Notes: generated by a model from the sequence alone, not told the origin. Shown: positions 19,632 to 29,013, numbered from the stretch's first letter. The stretch: 64,000 nt of DNA from Rhodobacter sp. 24-YEA-8 (GCF_900105075.1 NZ_FNSK01000001.1:186001-250000); one strand, 5' to 3'. A program made the numbers and translations.

Positions 19632-19660
19632 AAAAGCCGCCCTCCGGGGCGGCTTTTTCG
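19632..19660 (+). terminator. rho-independent terminator of carB
   Basis: AAAAGCCGCCC and GGGCGGCTTTT form an 11-bp stem with a TCCG loop, followed by TTCG. The first A-run also makes it usable from the opposite strand. Confidence 0.85.
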
Positions 19661-19824
19661 TCATGATTTCCAACAATCATGTGACCTGGCGGTTTCCCCC
19701 CATGTTTTTCTGACGATTCCGGCGGGGCTTCGCCACTCTTTCGGGGCGCATGGACCCATTCCGCATCCGGCCCGTTATCCCCGCGTCCACTGAACGTGAG
19801 GCTAACGAACCAAAGGAGTGAACC

Positions 19825-20412
19825 ATGAAACGGATCCCCCCCTTCGCCGCCCCGCCGGTTATCGCGCTTGCCGCTTCGCTGATGCTCGGCACGGCGGCCC
19901 TGGCGCAGGATGCCACAACTGATCCGGCGCAGACGATGCCGGAAGCCGGAACCGTCGATGAGACCGGCGCCCCCGCAGATCCCATGATCGAAGGGCAACC
20001 CGAGGCCACCCCGGCAGCGCCTGACCCGGCGACCGCCGATGTGCCCCCTTTGCCCGATGCGACCGCAGCCCCCGCCGAACTGCCTGCAACTAACACTTTC
20101 ACCGTGCCCGAAGGCTATAGCGTGGTCAGCGACTGGACGACCGTGACCGCCGATCAGCTTATGGGCGCCACGCTTTATGCGGCGGATGGCTCGAATATGG
20201 GGTCGGTTGCCGACCTTGTCCTCAGCACCGAAGGACCGGTTCAGGGCGTCGTCGCCGATGTCGGCGGCTTCCTTGGTATCGGCACCCATCGCGTCAATCT
20301 GGGTCATGACCAGGTCACCCTCTACCGCAACGAGAGCGGCACGGTGATCGCGGCGACCACGCTTGGCGCCGAGGCGCTGAAAGCGCTCCCCGCCTGGGAG
20401 CCTGCCCAGTAA
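19825..20412 (+). CDS. PRC-barrel domain protein, exported
   Basis: The protein of 195 residues has a signal peptide (VIALAASLMLGTAALAQ, cleavage near residue 28). A low-complexity Pro/Ala/Thr/Asp segment (about 29-85) follows, then one PRC-barrel domain with LMGATLYAADGSNMGSVADLVLSTEGPVQGVV as its recognisable half. Such periplasmic PRC-barrel proteins are common in Rhodobacterales, with no assigned activity. An AAGGAG lies eight bases before the ATG. The unit is bounded by terminators at 19632 and 20504, so it is probably monocistronic. Confidence 0.85.
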   Translation: MKRIPPFAAPPVIALAASLMLGTAALAQDATTDPAQTMPEAGTVDETGAPADPMIEGQPEATPAAPDPATADVPPLPDATAAPAELPATNTFTVPEGYSVVSDWTTVTADQLMGATLYAADGSNMGSVADLVLSTEGPVQGVVADVGGFLGIGTHRVNLGHDQVTLYRNESGTVIAATTLGAEALKALPAWEPAQ

Positions 20413-20503
20413 GCGCCCCCACAACCCGATCACCTGTCGGGCGGGCTCAGGGCCTGACGGGTGTATGATCAGGATCATTTCTACGCCCAGGATCCTGGTC
20501 GGG

Positions 20504-20540
20504 ACGGCCCGCACTCAGCTGCGGGCCGTTCTGTCTTGAC
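20504..20540 (+). terminator. rho-independent terminator after the PRC-barrel gene
   Basis: ACGGCCCGCA and TGCGGGCCGT form a 10-bp stem around CTCAGC, followed by TCTGTCTT. Confidence 0.75.
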
Positions 20541-20711
20541 TTTTGAGTGTGATAAGCTCATTTCTCTGCGGTCCGTCAGCCCGTGCCGCGTGAGCACTGA
20601 AAGGCCCGGACGACAGGTTCCCACCATCACGCAGGGGCGCCGATGGCGCGCACGGCATCCGGAATTCTCCGGGGGCGAGGGCCGCTGTCTTCCTTGACGT
20701 ATGGAATGAAC

Positions 20712-22073
20712 ATGACGACTTTTGCAGATCTCGGCCTTTCGCCGAAACTCCTCGCCGCGCTGGAAAAAACCCAGCTGAAGGCGCCGACCCCCATTCAGGC
20801 CCAGGCCATCCCGCATATCATGGCTGGAAAGGATCTGATGGGCCTTGCCCAGACCGGTACCGGCAAGACCGCCGCTTTCGGCCTGCCGCTTCTGCACCGC
20901 ATCCTTGACCTTGGTCATCCGCCGGGGCCTAAGAACATTCGCGCCCTGATCCTTGTGCCGACGCGGGAGCTGGCGACGCAGATCAAGGACAATATCACCA
21001 TGTTCACCCAGGGAACTGCGGTGAAGGTGGTGATCGTGGTCGGCGGTGCGTCGATCAACAAACAGGCCCAGGCACTGGTGCGCGGCGCCGATGTGCTGGT
21101 CGCGACGCCTGGCCGGCTGATCGATCTGCTTGGGCGTGGTGATGTCAGCCTTGAAAAATGCGGCTATCTCGTCCTGGACGAGGCCGATCATATGCTTGAC
21201 ATGGGCTTTATCCATTCGCTGCGCCAGATCGCGAAACATATTCCGGTGCGGCGCCAGACGATGATGTTCTCGGCGACGATGCCTAAGGATATCAATGAGA
21301 TCGCCGAAACCTATCTGCGTGACCCGGTCAAGGTACAGGTCGCACCGCCGGGCAAACCGGCCGAAAAGGTCACCCAGGGGGTGCATTTTATTCCCAATGG
21401 CGACAAGGCGAAGCTGCTTGAGGAATATCTGAAAAAGCACCCGGGCGAACAGGCGCTTGTCTTTTCGCGAACCAAGCACGGCGCCGATAAACTGGCCAAG
21501 GTGCTGGGCGGCTGGGGCTTCAGAGTGGGCGCGATTCATGGCAATCGCAGCCAGAACCAGCGCGACCGCATCCTGACCGAGTTCAAATCCGGCGCGGTCG
21601 ATGTGCTGGTCGCAACCGATGTCGCGGCGCGCGGCATCGATATTCCGACCGTACGGCACGTCTATAACTACGATCTGCCGAATGTTGCTGATAACTATGT
21701 GCACCGGATCGGGCGGACGGCGCGGGCCGGGGCCAGCGGCTCTTCGATCAGCTTCTGCTCGCCTGCCGAGATGGGCGAGCTGGCCGATATCGAAAAGCTT
21801 CTGAAAAAGTCGCTGCCGATCCTGGGGGGCGCTGCCTGGGGCGCCGATGCCATCGCAGCCGCGCCGAAGCCGGGGCAGAATCGCGGGCAGAATCAGGCAC
21901 GTGGCCAGAACCGCGGCGGGCAGAAAGCAGGGTCGAAACCGCTGCCGCCGAAAGCGTCGCGTCCGGGTGCCGGCAAGCCGCAGGGCGGACGGCCCGGTGC
22001 GGCGAAACCGTCCGCAGCACGTCCGCAGGGCGGGGCACAGGCCCCATCGCGCCGGCCCAAACCGCGCGGATAA
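20712..22073 (+). CDS. rhlE: DEAD-box RNA helicase, RhlE-like
   Basis: The protein of about 453 residues begins MTTFADLGLSPKLLAAL. Its motifs run in order: the Q-motif PTPIQAQAIP, AQTGTGKTAAF (motif I), PTRELATQI (Ia), DEADHMLDMGF (II), SATMP (III), ARGIDIP and HRIGRTAR (V-VI). After about residue 380 comes a basic Gly/Gln/Arg/Lys-rich tail with repeats (NRGQNQARGQNRGGQK), as in RhlE proteins that act in ribosome assembly or mRNA decay. The ATG at 20712 was chosen over upstream starts because the conserved N-terminus begins there. A leader of about 170 bases follows the preceding terminator. Confidence 0.92.
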   Translation: MTTFADLGLSPKLLAALEKTQLKAPTPIQAQAIPHIMAGKDLMGLAQTGTGKTAAFGLPLLHRILDLGHPPGPKNIRALILVPTRELATQIKDNITMFTQGTAVKVVIVVGGASINKQAQALVRGADVLVATPGRLIDLLGRGDVSLEKCGYLVLDEADHMLDMGFIHSLRQIAKHIPVRRQTMMFSATMPKDINEIAETYLRDPVKVQVAPPGKPAEKVTQGVHFIPNGDKAKLLEEYLKKHPGEQALVFSRTKHGADKLAKVLGGWGFRVGAIHGNRSQNQRDRILTEFKSGAVDVLVATDVAARGIDIPTVRHVYNYDLPNVADNYVHRIGRTARAGASGSSISFCSPAEMGELADIEKLLKKSLPILGGAAWGADAIAAAPKPGQNRGQNQARGQNRGGQKAGSKPLPPKASRPGAGKPQGGRPGAAKPSAARPQGGAQAPSRRPKPRG

Positions 22074-22113
22074 TCGCGCGGGCCCGGCCCGGGGCGCGCG
22101 CGCAAGTCAGGGC

Positions 22114-22137
22114 ATGAGGCGGTTCAGCCCGCCTCAT
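22114..22137. terminator. hairpin between convergent rhlE and CII-like genes
   Basis: ATGAGGCGG and CCGCCTCAT form a 9-bp stem. It overlaps the last codons of the reverse-strand gene and could end both transcripts. No T-run is present. Confidence 0.5.
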
Positions 22138-22576
22138 CCTCAAGGTTCAGCTTCATCTGCAACAGCACATGCTGGATCGCGATGGTCTCCCGCAGGAGCC
22201 GTTTCGATTCGTTGATGCTGATTTTCCCGTCGGCAATCGCCAGGTTGTATTCGCTCATCAACATTGCGAAGCGCTGCGCGAGGGCCACAACATCCTGGTT
22301 GATGCCCGAGGTTTCCGGCTCTTTGCGGTCACTGTCATAGGCGAGCGTAATGCCGCGCAGATCGGCCAGCGCCGAGGTGACATGCGGGAAACGCGCGGCG
22401 GCTTCAAGCTGGGCCACCACATCGACCGGCATGAAACGGTCCTCATGCTCGTCACTGTCGGAATAATAGCGCCCCAATGTGGCTTTGGATTTTCCGGTCA
22501 GCGCGCAGGCGGCCTCGATGCCCACATCCTTGACCAGGGTTTCAGTGTGTTTTTTCAGATATCTCGCCACAGACAT
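22124..22576 (-). CDS. phage CII-like regulatory protein
   Basis: The protein of about 150 residues starts at the ATG preceded by GAGG. The N-terminal part (KDVGIEAACALTGKSKATLGRYYSD) looks like a helix-turn-helix. DRFMPVDVVAQLEAAARFPHVTSALADL resembles the second half of the phage CII-like regulatory family. The C-terminal 70 residues are predominantly helical (DVVALAQRFAMLMSEYNLAIAD, KRLLRETIAIQHVLLQMKLNLE), perhaps for oligomerisation. No other phage genes are nearby, so it is an orphan, possibly domesticated, regulator. The family call is tentative. Confidence 0.55.
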   Translation of the reverse strand: MSVARYLKKHTETLVKDVGIEAACALTGKSKATLGRYYSDSDEHEDRFMPVDVVAQLEAAARFPHVTSALADLRGITLAYDSDRKEPETSGINQDVVALAQRFAMLMSEYNLAIADGKISINESKRLLRETIAIQHVLLQMKLNLEDEAG

Positions 22577-23084
22577 GACCAACCTCATTCAGATCCGGGA
22601 TGCGGCGCAGGGCGGTCTGGCGCGGCGATCCGGGGGCAGCAGCGCTAAATAATTCAATCTTTTCCTGTTAATCTCACTGCAAGCCTTTGTCACCGATAAA
22701 GGAGAAACCGGAGAGCGTGGGTCTTTGCGAGCGTCCGGAACGCCGCAGAGCTTCGACATTCTGCCGGTGCGGGTGGGGGCTGTCTGAGTTTTCCGGCTTC
22801 AGGCAGATGCGGGTGGCAGCCCGCAGGCCGGACGGGAGGTAACGCGTGAAGCAGGCCCTCGCCTGCGGGTAATTGGTGGCTGAATGGCCCTCCAGCTTCG
22901 CGCAGGCGCGGCCCCATATCCGAGGGCGGCCGATGGCAGGATCAGTGCGGGAGGCACATTCGGTGGCAACAGGTCCACCAGACCGCAAAGCGGGCGCAGT
23001 AACAGAGCAATCTTTCAGGCCCGGCGCGCTGCTGGCCCGGATCCGCCGGCGGGCTTGACAGGGCCCGGGCCAAAGGGGCAGGGC
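22577..23084. other. 508-base gap before tdk, no recognisable gene
   Basis: The first 100 bases include an AT-richer patch (TAAATAATTCAATCTTTTCCTG, 22647-22668) that may hold the promoter of the reverse-strand CII-like gene. The remainder is GC-rich. An open frame runs in phase into tdk from 22884, but its translation is unlike any protein I know and it has no good ribosome site. Confidence 0.5.
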
Positions 23085-23672
23085 ATGAGCATGGCCAAGC
23101 TCTATTTTCACTATTCGACGATGAATGCGGGCAAATCGACCCTGCTGTTGCAGGCGGCCTATAACTATCAGGAAGGCGGCATGTCGCCCTATCTGATCAC
23201 CGCGCAGATGGATGGCCGGGCGGGCGTGGGCCGTATCGCAAGCCGCATCGGCATCGGGATGGATGCGGATGTTTTCGGACCGGAAGATGATCTCTTCGCG
23301 ATGATCACGGCGCGGCAGGCGCGCGGCCAGGTCGATTGCGTCTTTATCGACGAGGCGCAGTTCCTGTCGCGGGCGCAGGTCTGGCGGCTCGCCCAGGCGG
23401 TGGATGATCTGGGCGTGCCGGTGATGTGCTATGGGCTCCGGGTCGATTTCCGGGGCGATCTTTTTCCCGGCTCGGCGGCATTGCTGGCCTGGGCAGATGA
23501 AATGCGCGAGGTGCGCACGATCTGCCATTGCGGCCGCAAGGCGACGATGGTGGTGCGCAAGGGGGCCCATGGCGAGGTGCTGATCGATGGTGACCAGGTG
23601 GTGATCGGCGGCAATGAGACCTATCAGAGCCTCTGCCGCCGCCACTGGCGCGAGGCGGTCAACGACCGCTGA
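23085..23672 (+). CDS. tdk: thymidine kinase
   Basis: The 195-residue type II thymidine kinase phosphorylates thymidine for salvage. The P-loop MNAGKST (13-19), the VFIDEAQFL Walker-B segment, the lasso/zinc region CHCGRKA with SLCRRH near the C-terminus, and GNETYQSL are all present. The ATG at 23085 follows AGGGGCAGGG, and a second ATG lies two codons later. It faces a DMT permease gene, with a pair of terminator-like hairpins between them. Confidence 0.95.
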   Translation: MSMAKLYFHYSTMNAGKSTLLLQAAYNYQEGGMSPYLITAQMDGRAGVGRIASRIGIGMDADVFGPEDDLFAMITARQARGQVDCVFIDEAQFLSRAQVWRLAQAVDDLGVPVMCYGLRVDFRGDLFPGSAALLAWADEMREVRTICHCGRKATMVVRKGAHGEVLIDGDQVVIGGNETYQSLCRRHWREAVNDR

Positions 23673-23675
23673 GCG

Positions 23676-23726
23676 AAAAAATTCCTGAGAAGGAATTTTT
23701 CACCGAATTCCTCTGAAGGAATTCGA
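23676..23726. terminator. bidirectional terminator region, two AT-rich hairpins
   Basis: AAAAATTCC...GGAATTTTT (about 23681-23701) is a canonical terminator with T-run. GAATTCC...GGAATTC (about 23705-23723) follows. They lie between the convergent tdk and EamA genes. Confidence 0.8.
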
Positions 23727-24668
23727 TCACCGCTCCTGATCCCGCGCGCGCAGGGCGATGATCGTGCCGGCGAGAATGATCAGCACAATGCCGATCCAGG
23801 CGAGGGCTCCGAGGCGCTCGCCCCAGATCGCCCATCCCCAGAGCGCGGAAGTCGGCAGGACCATATATTCCACCACACTGACCCGGCCCGCATCTGCCAG
23901 AAGATAGGCTCTGGTGCAAAGCCCGACCCCGATCGCGGAAAAACTGGCATGGAGCAGCATCCAGGACAGGTATTCACCATCCGGCCAGACCGCGCCGCGC
24001 AACAGAAAACCATCGCTGCCTTCGGGTACTGCTTGCGGCCAGATCGCCAGCACTGTCAGCCCCGCCAGCCCAAGAAGGCCCAGGCTCACGAAGAACCCTG
24101 CCAGCAGCGTGCTGGCACTTTCTTCGGCGCACCAGCGCCGTGTGGCGATATTGGCCATGGCATAAACCGCGCCTGCCAGGGCCGGCACAAGGCCGATGAG
24201 CCCCGCCCCGGCCAGCGCGCGGGGGCCAAGCACCAGCACGACGCCCAGAAACCCCATAGCCACCGCCACCAGCCGCACCGGTCCGATCCGCTCGCCATAA
24301 ACCAGGCGCGAAATCAGCAATACAAAGATCGGCGCGGTGAAAAGCCCCGCTGCCGCCACCGCAACCGGCATGAAGGCCAGAGCACCGAAGTAAATCATGA
24401 TCGCAATGCCTTGCAGCAAAGCCCGCGCCGCCACTGCCTTTACATTGCGCGGTCGAAGCCGCAGGCCCAGAAAGGGCGCCACCAGCCCCATCATCAGCAA
24501 AGCAAGGCAGCTGCGCGTCGCATGGAACTGCCAGAGCCCGGTGGTCCCGGCCACCGCCTGCACATAATTATCGCTGAAGCCGACCATCGCGGCATAAATC
24601 AGGGTCAGCCCAACCGCCATCAGCGTGCGGTCGGGTGCCATCACAGAGACAGTCATCGGCTTCCTCAT
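23727..24668 (-). CDS. EamA-type drug/metabolite transporter (DMT superfamily)
   Basis: The 313-residue permease has about ten hydrophobic helices arranged as two EamA repeats. The first is around YAAMVGFSDNYVQAVAGTTGLWQFHATR and the second starts near VPALAGAVYAMANIATRRWC. It ends in LVIILAGTIIALRARDQER-like charged residues. The ATG at 24668 is preceded by AGGAAAGGGAATGGG; the longer frame upstream would overlap the divergent gene. Substrate is unknown; close relatives export amino acids or metabolites. Confidence 0.85.
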   Translation of the reverse strand: MRKPMTVSVMAPDRTLMAVGLTLIYAAMVGFSDNYVQAVAGTTGLWQFHATRSCLALLMMGLVAPFLGLRLRPRNVKAVAARALLQGIAIMIYFGALAFMPVAVAAAGLFTAPIFVLLISRLVYGERIGPVRLVAVAMGFLGVVLVLGPRALAGAGLIGLVPALAGAVYAMANIATRRWCAEESASTLLAGFFVSLGLLGLAGLTVLAIWPQAVPEGSDGFLLRGAVWPDGEYLSWMLLHASFSAIGVGLCTRAYLLADAGRVSVVEYMVLPTSALWGWAIWGERLGALAWIGIVLIILAGTIIALRARDQER

Positions 24669-24820
24669 CCCATTCCCTTTCCTGTGAAGCCCGGCTGCGC
24701 AACCTCTGCGCGTCTGAATGCGACATTCACCGCCTGCCTGGTGCCTCCGGGGGCATCCGATACCTGCCCATTCCGATGCAGGGCGTTGTGGCGCAGGCGC
24801 GGGGCGGCTAAGGTCAGGAG

Positions 24821-25891
24821 ATGAAAAGACGAACGGGCAGTTCTTTGGCACCAGGGTCAGGCACCGCGCTGAGCAAATTCCAGCGACTGGAATCGCTCGG
24901 CCTGTGGCGCGATACCGAAGATGGTCAGCGCCGCGAGGTAGTGGTGCTGATGGGGGAGGCGACGCTGGTGCTCAGCGATCCGCGCTCGGGAACGCCGCTC
25001 AGCCATTGGTCTCTGCCGGCCGTCAGGCGGGTCAATCCGGGCCAGCAGCCGCCGCTGTTCTCGCCCGGGGAAGACAGCCCGGAATCGGTCGAGATCGACG
25101 ATGAGACCATGCTCGCCGCGCTGAAAATGGTGAATTCGGCGGTTCGCGCAGATTCGCCGCATCCCGGGCGGCTGCGTTTCGCGCTGATCGGCGGTGCGGT
25201 GATCGGGCTTCTCGGCCTTGTGACGCTGGTTCTGCCACGCATCCTTGTGTCCCACACGGTCGCCGTGGTGCCGCCGTCGAAACAGGTCGAGATCGGCATG
25301 CGGGCCCTCGATGATGTGATCCGCCTGACGGGGGCGCCCTGTGCGGGAGAGCTGGGGCTGCCCGCGCTTGCCGAACTGTCGGACCGTGTTTTCGGGGCCG
25401 AGAATACGCCGATCCTCTATGTCCTGCCCGAGGGTCTGGCGCGCCCGGCGCATCTGCCAGGCGGCGTAATCCTGCTCCCGGGGTCGCTGATTGAAGAGGA
25501 TGCGCCTGACGCGCTTGCCGGGGCGGCGCTGGCCGAGGGGATCAAGGCCGGGATCGCCGATCCGATGCGCGGCATTCTGGATCATGCCGGGCTGAAAGCT
25601 ACCTTTGACCTGCTGGTTTCGGGCGAGCTGCCGGTCACCGCACTGGAAGGCTTTGGCGAGGCGTTCATCCGCGATGAGCATGAGCTGCCGGCGCTGTCGC
25701 GCCTCCAGTCCGCCTTCGAGACCGCCCAGGTGCCGCTGACGCCCTATGCCAGCTGGCTGGCGGCCAATGGCGTGATCCCGGCGGAAAAGGCAGCTGAACT
25801 GATCGCCGCCGACCCGTTCCAGGGCCGGATCTCAAGCCCGCTGATGCCCGATGATGACTGGATCGCGCTGCAATCGGTCTGCAGCGGCTGA
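24821..25891 (+). CDS. membrane-anchored protein resembling an inactive M48 peptidase
   Basis: The 356-residue protein has a cytoplasmic region (1-118) followed by one transmembrane segment (FALIGGAVIGLLGLVTLVLP, about 120-140) and a C-terminal domain. That domain contains LPGGVILLPGSLIEEDAPDALAGAALAEGIKAG, which parallels the strand-helix of M48 peptidases where PGG...G.L is followed by LAAVLGHEIGH. Here the HExxH zinc motif is replaced by AEGIK, so catalysis is not expected. Later LLVSGELPVTALEGFGEAFIRDEHELPAL could correspond to the EADR.G region. The relationship is by pattern only. It appears to be a conserved hypothetical protein. Confidence 0.6.
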   Translation: MKRRTGSSLAPGSGTALSKFQRLESLGLWRDTEDGQRREVVVLMGEATLVLSDPRSGTPLSHWSLPAVRRVNPGQQPPLFSPGEDSPESVEIDDETMLAALKMVNSAVRADSPHPGRLRFALIGGAVIGLLGLVTLVLPRILVSHTVAVVPPSKQVEIGMRALDDVIRLTGAPCAGELGLPALAELSDRVFGAENTPILYVLPEGLARPAHLPGGVILLPGSLIEEDAPDALAGAALAEGIKAGIADPMRGILDHAGLKATFDLLVSGELPVTALEGFGEAFIRDEHELPALSRLQSAFETAQVPLTPYASWLAANGVIPAEKAAELIAADPFQGRISSPLMPDDDWIALQSVCSG

Positions 25892-25951
25892 GGCCGCATC
25901 AGTATAGGCCCGCCGGCACCGCCCAGGCGGGCCGGCAGGTCCGATCCGGCC

Positions 25952-27223
25952 TTACTGCACGATCACCGCATCGCCAAAACCCGCGCCCCGCACCTGTGAC
26001 AGCGCGGCGCGGGCCTCGCCTGTACTGGCGAAGGGGCCGGCATAGACCACCTGGAGTGCCCCGCCCCGGATCGTCGAGCGCGACACGGGCAGGCCCAGGC
26101 CTTTGAGCCGCCCCGCCGTGCCCTCGGCATTGGCGGTGACGCCGAATGTCCCCACCTGAACAAAGATCCGACCGCCGGCCGCAGGTGCAGCCGCCGGTTT
26201 TGCAACGGTCACCGTAGATTTCGATGAGTTCGAGATGGATGGGGCAGCCAGCAATGCCACGCTTTGCGCACCATCGGCCGCGGTGGTCACGATCGCGGGC
26301 TCCATCCGCGTGCTGCCATCGCTGCGGCGCACCTTCACCATGGTCTCGCGACCGGCGCCGTCATGCAGCTCTGCGGGGGTTGATCTGGTCCAGACCGTCT
26401 CCTGATCTGCGATGCCTTTCGCGGTCTGCTGGCCGCGCCGCGGGTTCAGCCGATCATCCTCCCAGGCAGGTTTATAGCCCGGCGGCGGGGTCGGAACAGC
26501 GCTTGCAGTCGCCGCCTGGCGGGTGGTCACGGTGATGGTCTGTCCGGTCGCCACCGCCGTGGCGGTGCCTGCCCAGCTGTCGGTGCCGCCGGTGACAAGG
26601 CGGGGAAAGCTCGCGCCGTCAAGCGAGCCATCGCCTCTGGTACAAAGCGTCCTGGTGCCGCCGCCCTCGACGCGGAATTTCTGCGCAACCGGGGCCGAGC
26701 CGGGGCAGGCGAGCCGATGGCCTTCAGCCCCGGTCCCGGTGACGATGCGCGGTGCGGCGGCGGGGGCTTTGGCGGCGGCAAAGCTGGTCGCAGCCGTTCT
26801 ACCGGCAGGCGCAGAAGCCACAGCGGCCGGTTTCTTGCCGGCAGCCTCAAAGGCGCTCTGCATCGGTGCCGGTAGCGGCAATGGTGCACCCGGATTACGG
26901 GGCGGGGAGAAGGTCGTGCCGGCAGATTTCCCTGCCGGCACGGCTGCGGGCGCTGCCGCTGCGGGTGCCGCTTCGGCGGTCTCTGTCGGCCTCCCCGAGG
27001 GGGCATAGCCGCAAAGCTGTTTGCGGTCGCGCGCGACGCGCGGCACCCAGGTCGCGCGCCCGCTATTGCCTGCCCGCAGAAAGACGCAACCGCGGCTGTC
27101 GACATATTGTTGGCCTTTATACCCTGCCGGCGGCAGTTCCGCCGGGCCGCGCAGATCGGCAAATGCTGGTGCAGCGAAACAAACCGCCGCCAGAAAGGCG
27201 ACGGGCAGGATCTTGGCAGACAT
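25952..27223 (-). CDS. SPOR domain-containing exported protein
   Basis: The 423-residue protein has a signal peptide (LPVAFLAAVCFAAPAFA, residues 5-22). An N-terminal segment contains GYKGQQYVDSRGCVFLRAG, and long Ala/Pro-rich low-complexity regions follow. The C-terminal SPOR domain (about 345-423) starts at GRIFVQVGTFGVTANAEGTAGRLKGLGLPVSRS and ends in VRGAGFGDAVIVQ. SPOR domains bind denuded glycan strands at division septa, so a cell-envelope or division role is expected. The linker composition is typical of periplasmic spacers. Confidence 0.88.
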   Translation of the reverse strand: MSAKILPVAFLAAVCFAAPAFADLRGPAELPPAGYKGQQYVDSRGCVFLRAGNSGRATWVPRVARDRKQLCGYAPSGRPTETAEAAPAAAAPAAVPAGKSAGTTFSPPRNPGAPLPLPAPMQSAFEAAGKKPAAVASAPAGRTAATSFAAAKAPAAAPRIVTGTGAEGHRLACPGSAPVAQKFRVEGGGTRTLCTRGDGSLDGASFPRLVTGGTDSWAGTATAVATGQTITVTTRQAATASAVPTPPPGYKPAWEDDRLNPRRGQQTAKGIADQETVWTRSTPAELHDGAGRETMVKVRRSDGSTRMEPAIVTTAADGAQSVALLAAPSISNSSKSTVTVAKPAAAPAAGGRIFVQVGTFGVTANAEGTAGRLKGLGLPVSRSTIRGGALQVVYAGPFASTGEARAALSQVRGAGFGDAVIVQ

Positions 27224-27369
27224 CAGGGTACTCCCAGGGCAGCGGAAGGGACAGCTGAGCCGATTTTTAAGGGTTTCTGCGGGTGAGTAAAGCCATAGCC
27301 CACCAGACCGGCGACCGATTGCGACGCAGATCAGCCCCTTTCTGCGCGCCCTTGTTTACCCCGGCAGGG

Positions 27370-28017
27370 TCATTTCGTGCCGAACATCCGGTCCCCGGCA
27401 TCGCCAAGCCCGGGCACGATATAGCCGTGATCGTCAAGTTGCCGGTCAACCGCCGCCGTGACGATGGGCACATCGGGATGCGCCTCTTTCATCTTGGCAA
27501 TCCCCTCGGGCGAGGCCAGCAGGCACAGGAAGCGGATATTCTTCGCGCCCGACTGTTTCAGCAGATCCACCGCCGCCGCCGAGGAATTGCCGGTCGCCAG
27601 CATCGGATCGACGACGATAGAGATGCGCTCTTCCATATGTTCGGGCAATTTGCAGTAATATTGCACCGGCTGCAGCGTCTCAGGGTCGCGATACATGCCG
27701 ATAAAACCGACACGCGCGGCGGGAATCAGCTCGAGGATACCGTCAAGCAGCCCGTTCCCGGCGCGCAGAATCGAGATCAGGGCAAGCTTCTTGCCTTCGA
27801 TCGCCGGGGCATCCATCGTCTCGATCGGCGTCTCGATGCGGCGGGTCGTCATCGGCAGGCCACGCGTCACCTCATAGGCCAGCAACAGGCTGATCTCGCG
27901 CAGCAATTTGCGGAAACTCGCAGTCGAGGTGTCCTTGTCGCGCATGATGGTAAGCTTGTGCTGAACCAGCGGATGGGTGACGACCGTCAGGTGGTTCGGG
28001 GTCAGAATATCCGACAT
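27370..28017 (-). CDS. upp: uracil phosphoribosyltransferase
   Basis: The 215-residue enzyme converts uracil and PRPP to UMP. The PRPP loop [16 protein letters not shown] and the preceding [14 protein letters not shown] are diagnostic, as is the C-terminal [14 protein letters not shown] segment for uracil recognition. The N-terminus starts [23 protein letters not shown]. It is the last gene of the cdd-deoA-deoB-add-upp operon, three bases after add. Confidence 0.96.
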   Translation of the reverse strand: MSDILTPNHLTVVTHPLVQHKLTIMRDKDTSTASFRKLLREISLLLAYEVTRGLPMTTRRIETPIETMDAPAIEGKKLALISILRAGNGLLDGILELIPAARVGFIGMYRDPETLQPVQYYCKLPEHMEERISIVVDPMLATGNSSAAAVDLLKQSGAKNIRFLCLLASPEGIAKMKEAHPDVPIVTAAVDRQLDDHGYIVPGLGDAGDRMFGTK

Positions 28018-28020
28018 GGC

Positions 28021-29013
28021 TCAGGCCTCCAACTTTTTGGCTAATCTCTTCTTCGTATCCGCATCACAGAAAGCGGCGTCAAGCGCCTGGAGGCCAAGTT
28101 TGCGGAACTGCCCCTCATCCCAGTCGAAAGCGCGGTGCAATTCTTCATATTCGCGCGCCATGCTGCTGTGAAAAAACGGCGGGTCATCGGTCGAGATCGT
28201 CACTTTTACGCCGCGCCGGTCCAGCTCGCTGATGGGATGATGGCGCATTTCCGGGTAAAGCCCGAACGCGATATTCGAGAGCGGGCAGACCTCCAATACG
28301 GTGCCCTGTTCCGCCAGTTCATCCACCAGCGCGAGATCTTCGATGGCGCGCACGCCATGCCCGATCCGCGCAGGTCTCAGCGCGCGCAGCGTATCGCGGA
28401 TCGCCTCCGGGCCGCGCCATTCGCCGGCATGGACGCTCAGGCACAGCCCGGCCTCACGCGCGCAGTCAAAGCCCCAGGCGAAATCACCGGGGGCGAGCAC
28501 GCTCTCATCACCCCCCATGCCAAAGCCGGTGAGGAAGTCCCCTGCCACCTCTGCCGCCGCCAGCGCCGCGCGTTTCGCACGCTCCGGCCCGAAATGCCGG
28601 ATCGCGGTGGCGATGCCACGGAACGTGACGCCAAACCCGGCTTCGGCGGCGGCGGCTGCCTCGCGGATTGCCGCGATGTAATCAGCGAATGCCGCCGCAT
28701 CGCCACCGCCACAAAGATCGGGCGAGATGAAAATCTCACTATAGATCACCCCCGAAGCGGCGCTCTGCTCCGCCACGGCAAGCATCAGCCGGTGGTAATC
28801 CCCGGGCTGGCGCAACACCGAAGCCGCCGCCTCACAGACCTTCAGGAAATGCGGAAAATCGCGCCAGGCATAGCCACCATCCGCGCCAAAAATCCCGGAA
28901 ATATCCTCGCGCTTTTCCGCGGCCAGCCCCCGGATGAAAGAGGCCGGCGCCGCGCCTTCCAGATGCAGATGCAACTCCACCTTAGGCAGCTCTGCAAATT
29001 CGCTCATATTCAT
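28021..29013 (-). CDS. add: adenosine deaminase
   Basis: The 330-residue zinc hydrolase converts adenosine or deoxyadenosine to inosine. The metal-binding motifs are HLHLEG (near 15-20), the SVHAGEW segment with the catalytic acid, and STDDPPFF near 276. GHGVRAIED carries another metal histidine. The called ATG (29013) coincides with the end of a dispersed GACAGATGAA repeat; a second ATG two codons later, MSEFAELPK, is equally good and may be the true start. It is part of the nucleoside-salvage operon. Confidence 0.92.
   Translation of the reverse strand: MNMSEFAELPKVELHLHLEGAAPASFIRGLAAEKREDISGIFGADGGYAWRDFPHFLKVCEAAASVLRQPGDYHRLMLAVAEQSAASGVIYSEIFISPDLCGGGDAAAFADYIAAIREAAAAAEAGFGVTFRGIATAIRHFGPERAKRAALAAAEVAGDFLTGFGMGGDESVLAPGDFAWGFDCAREAGLCLSVHAGEWRGPEAIRDTLRALRPARIGHGVRAIEDLALVDELAEQGTVLEVCPLSNIAFGLYPEMRHHPISELDRRGVKVTISTDDPPFFHSSMAREYEELHRAFDWDEGQFRKLGLQALDAAFCDADTKKRLAKKLEA

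Noticed and set aside
22884..23084. N-terminal extension of tdk by 67 codons
   Set aside because: The family begins at MSMAKLYFHYSTMNAGKST and a good Shine-Dalgarno precedes 23085; the extension has no similarity to kinases.
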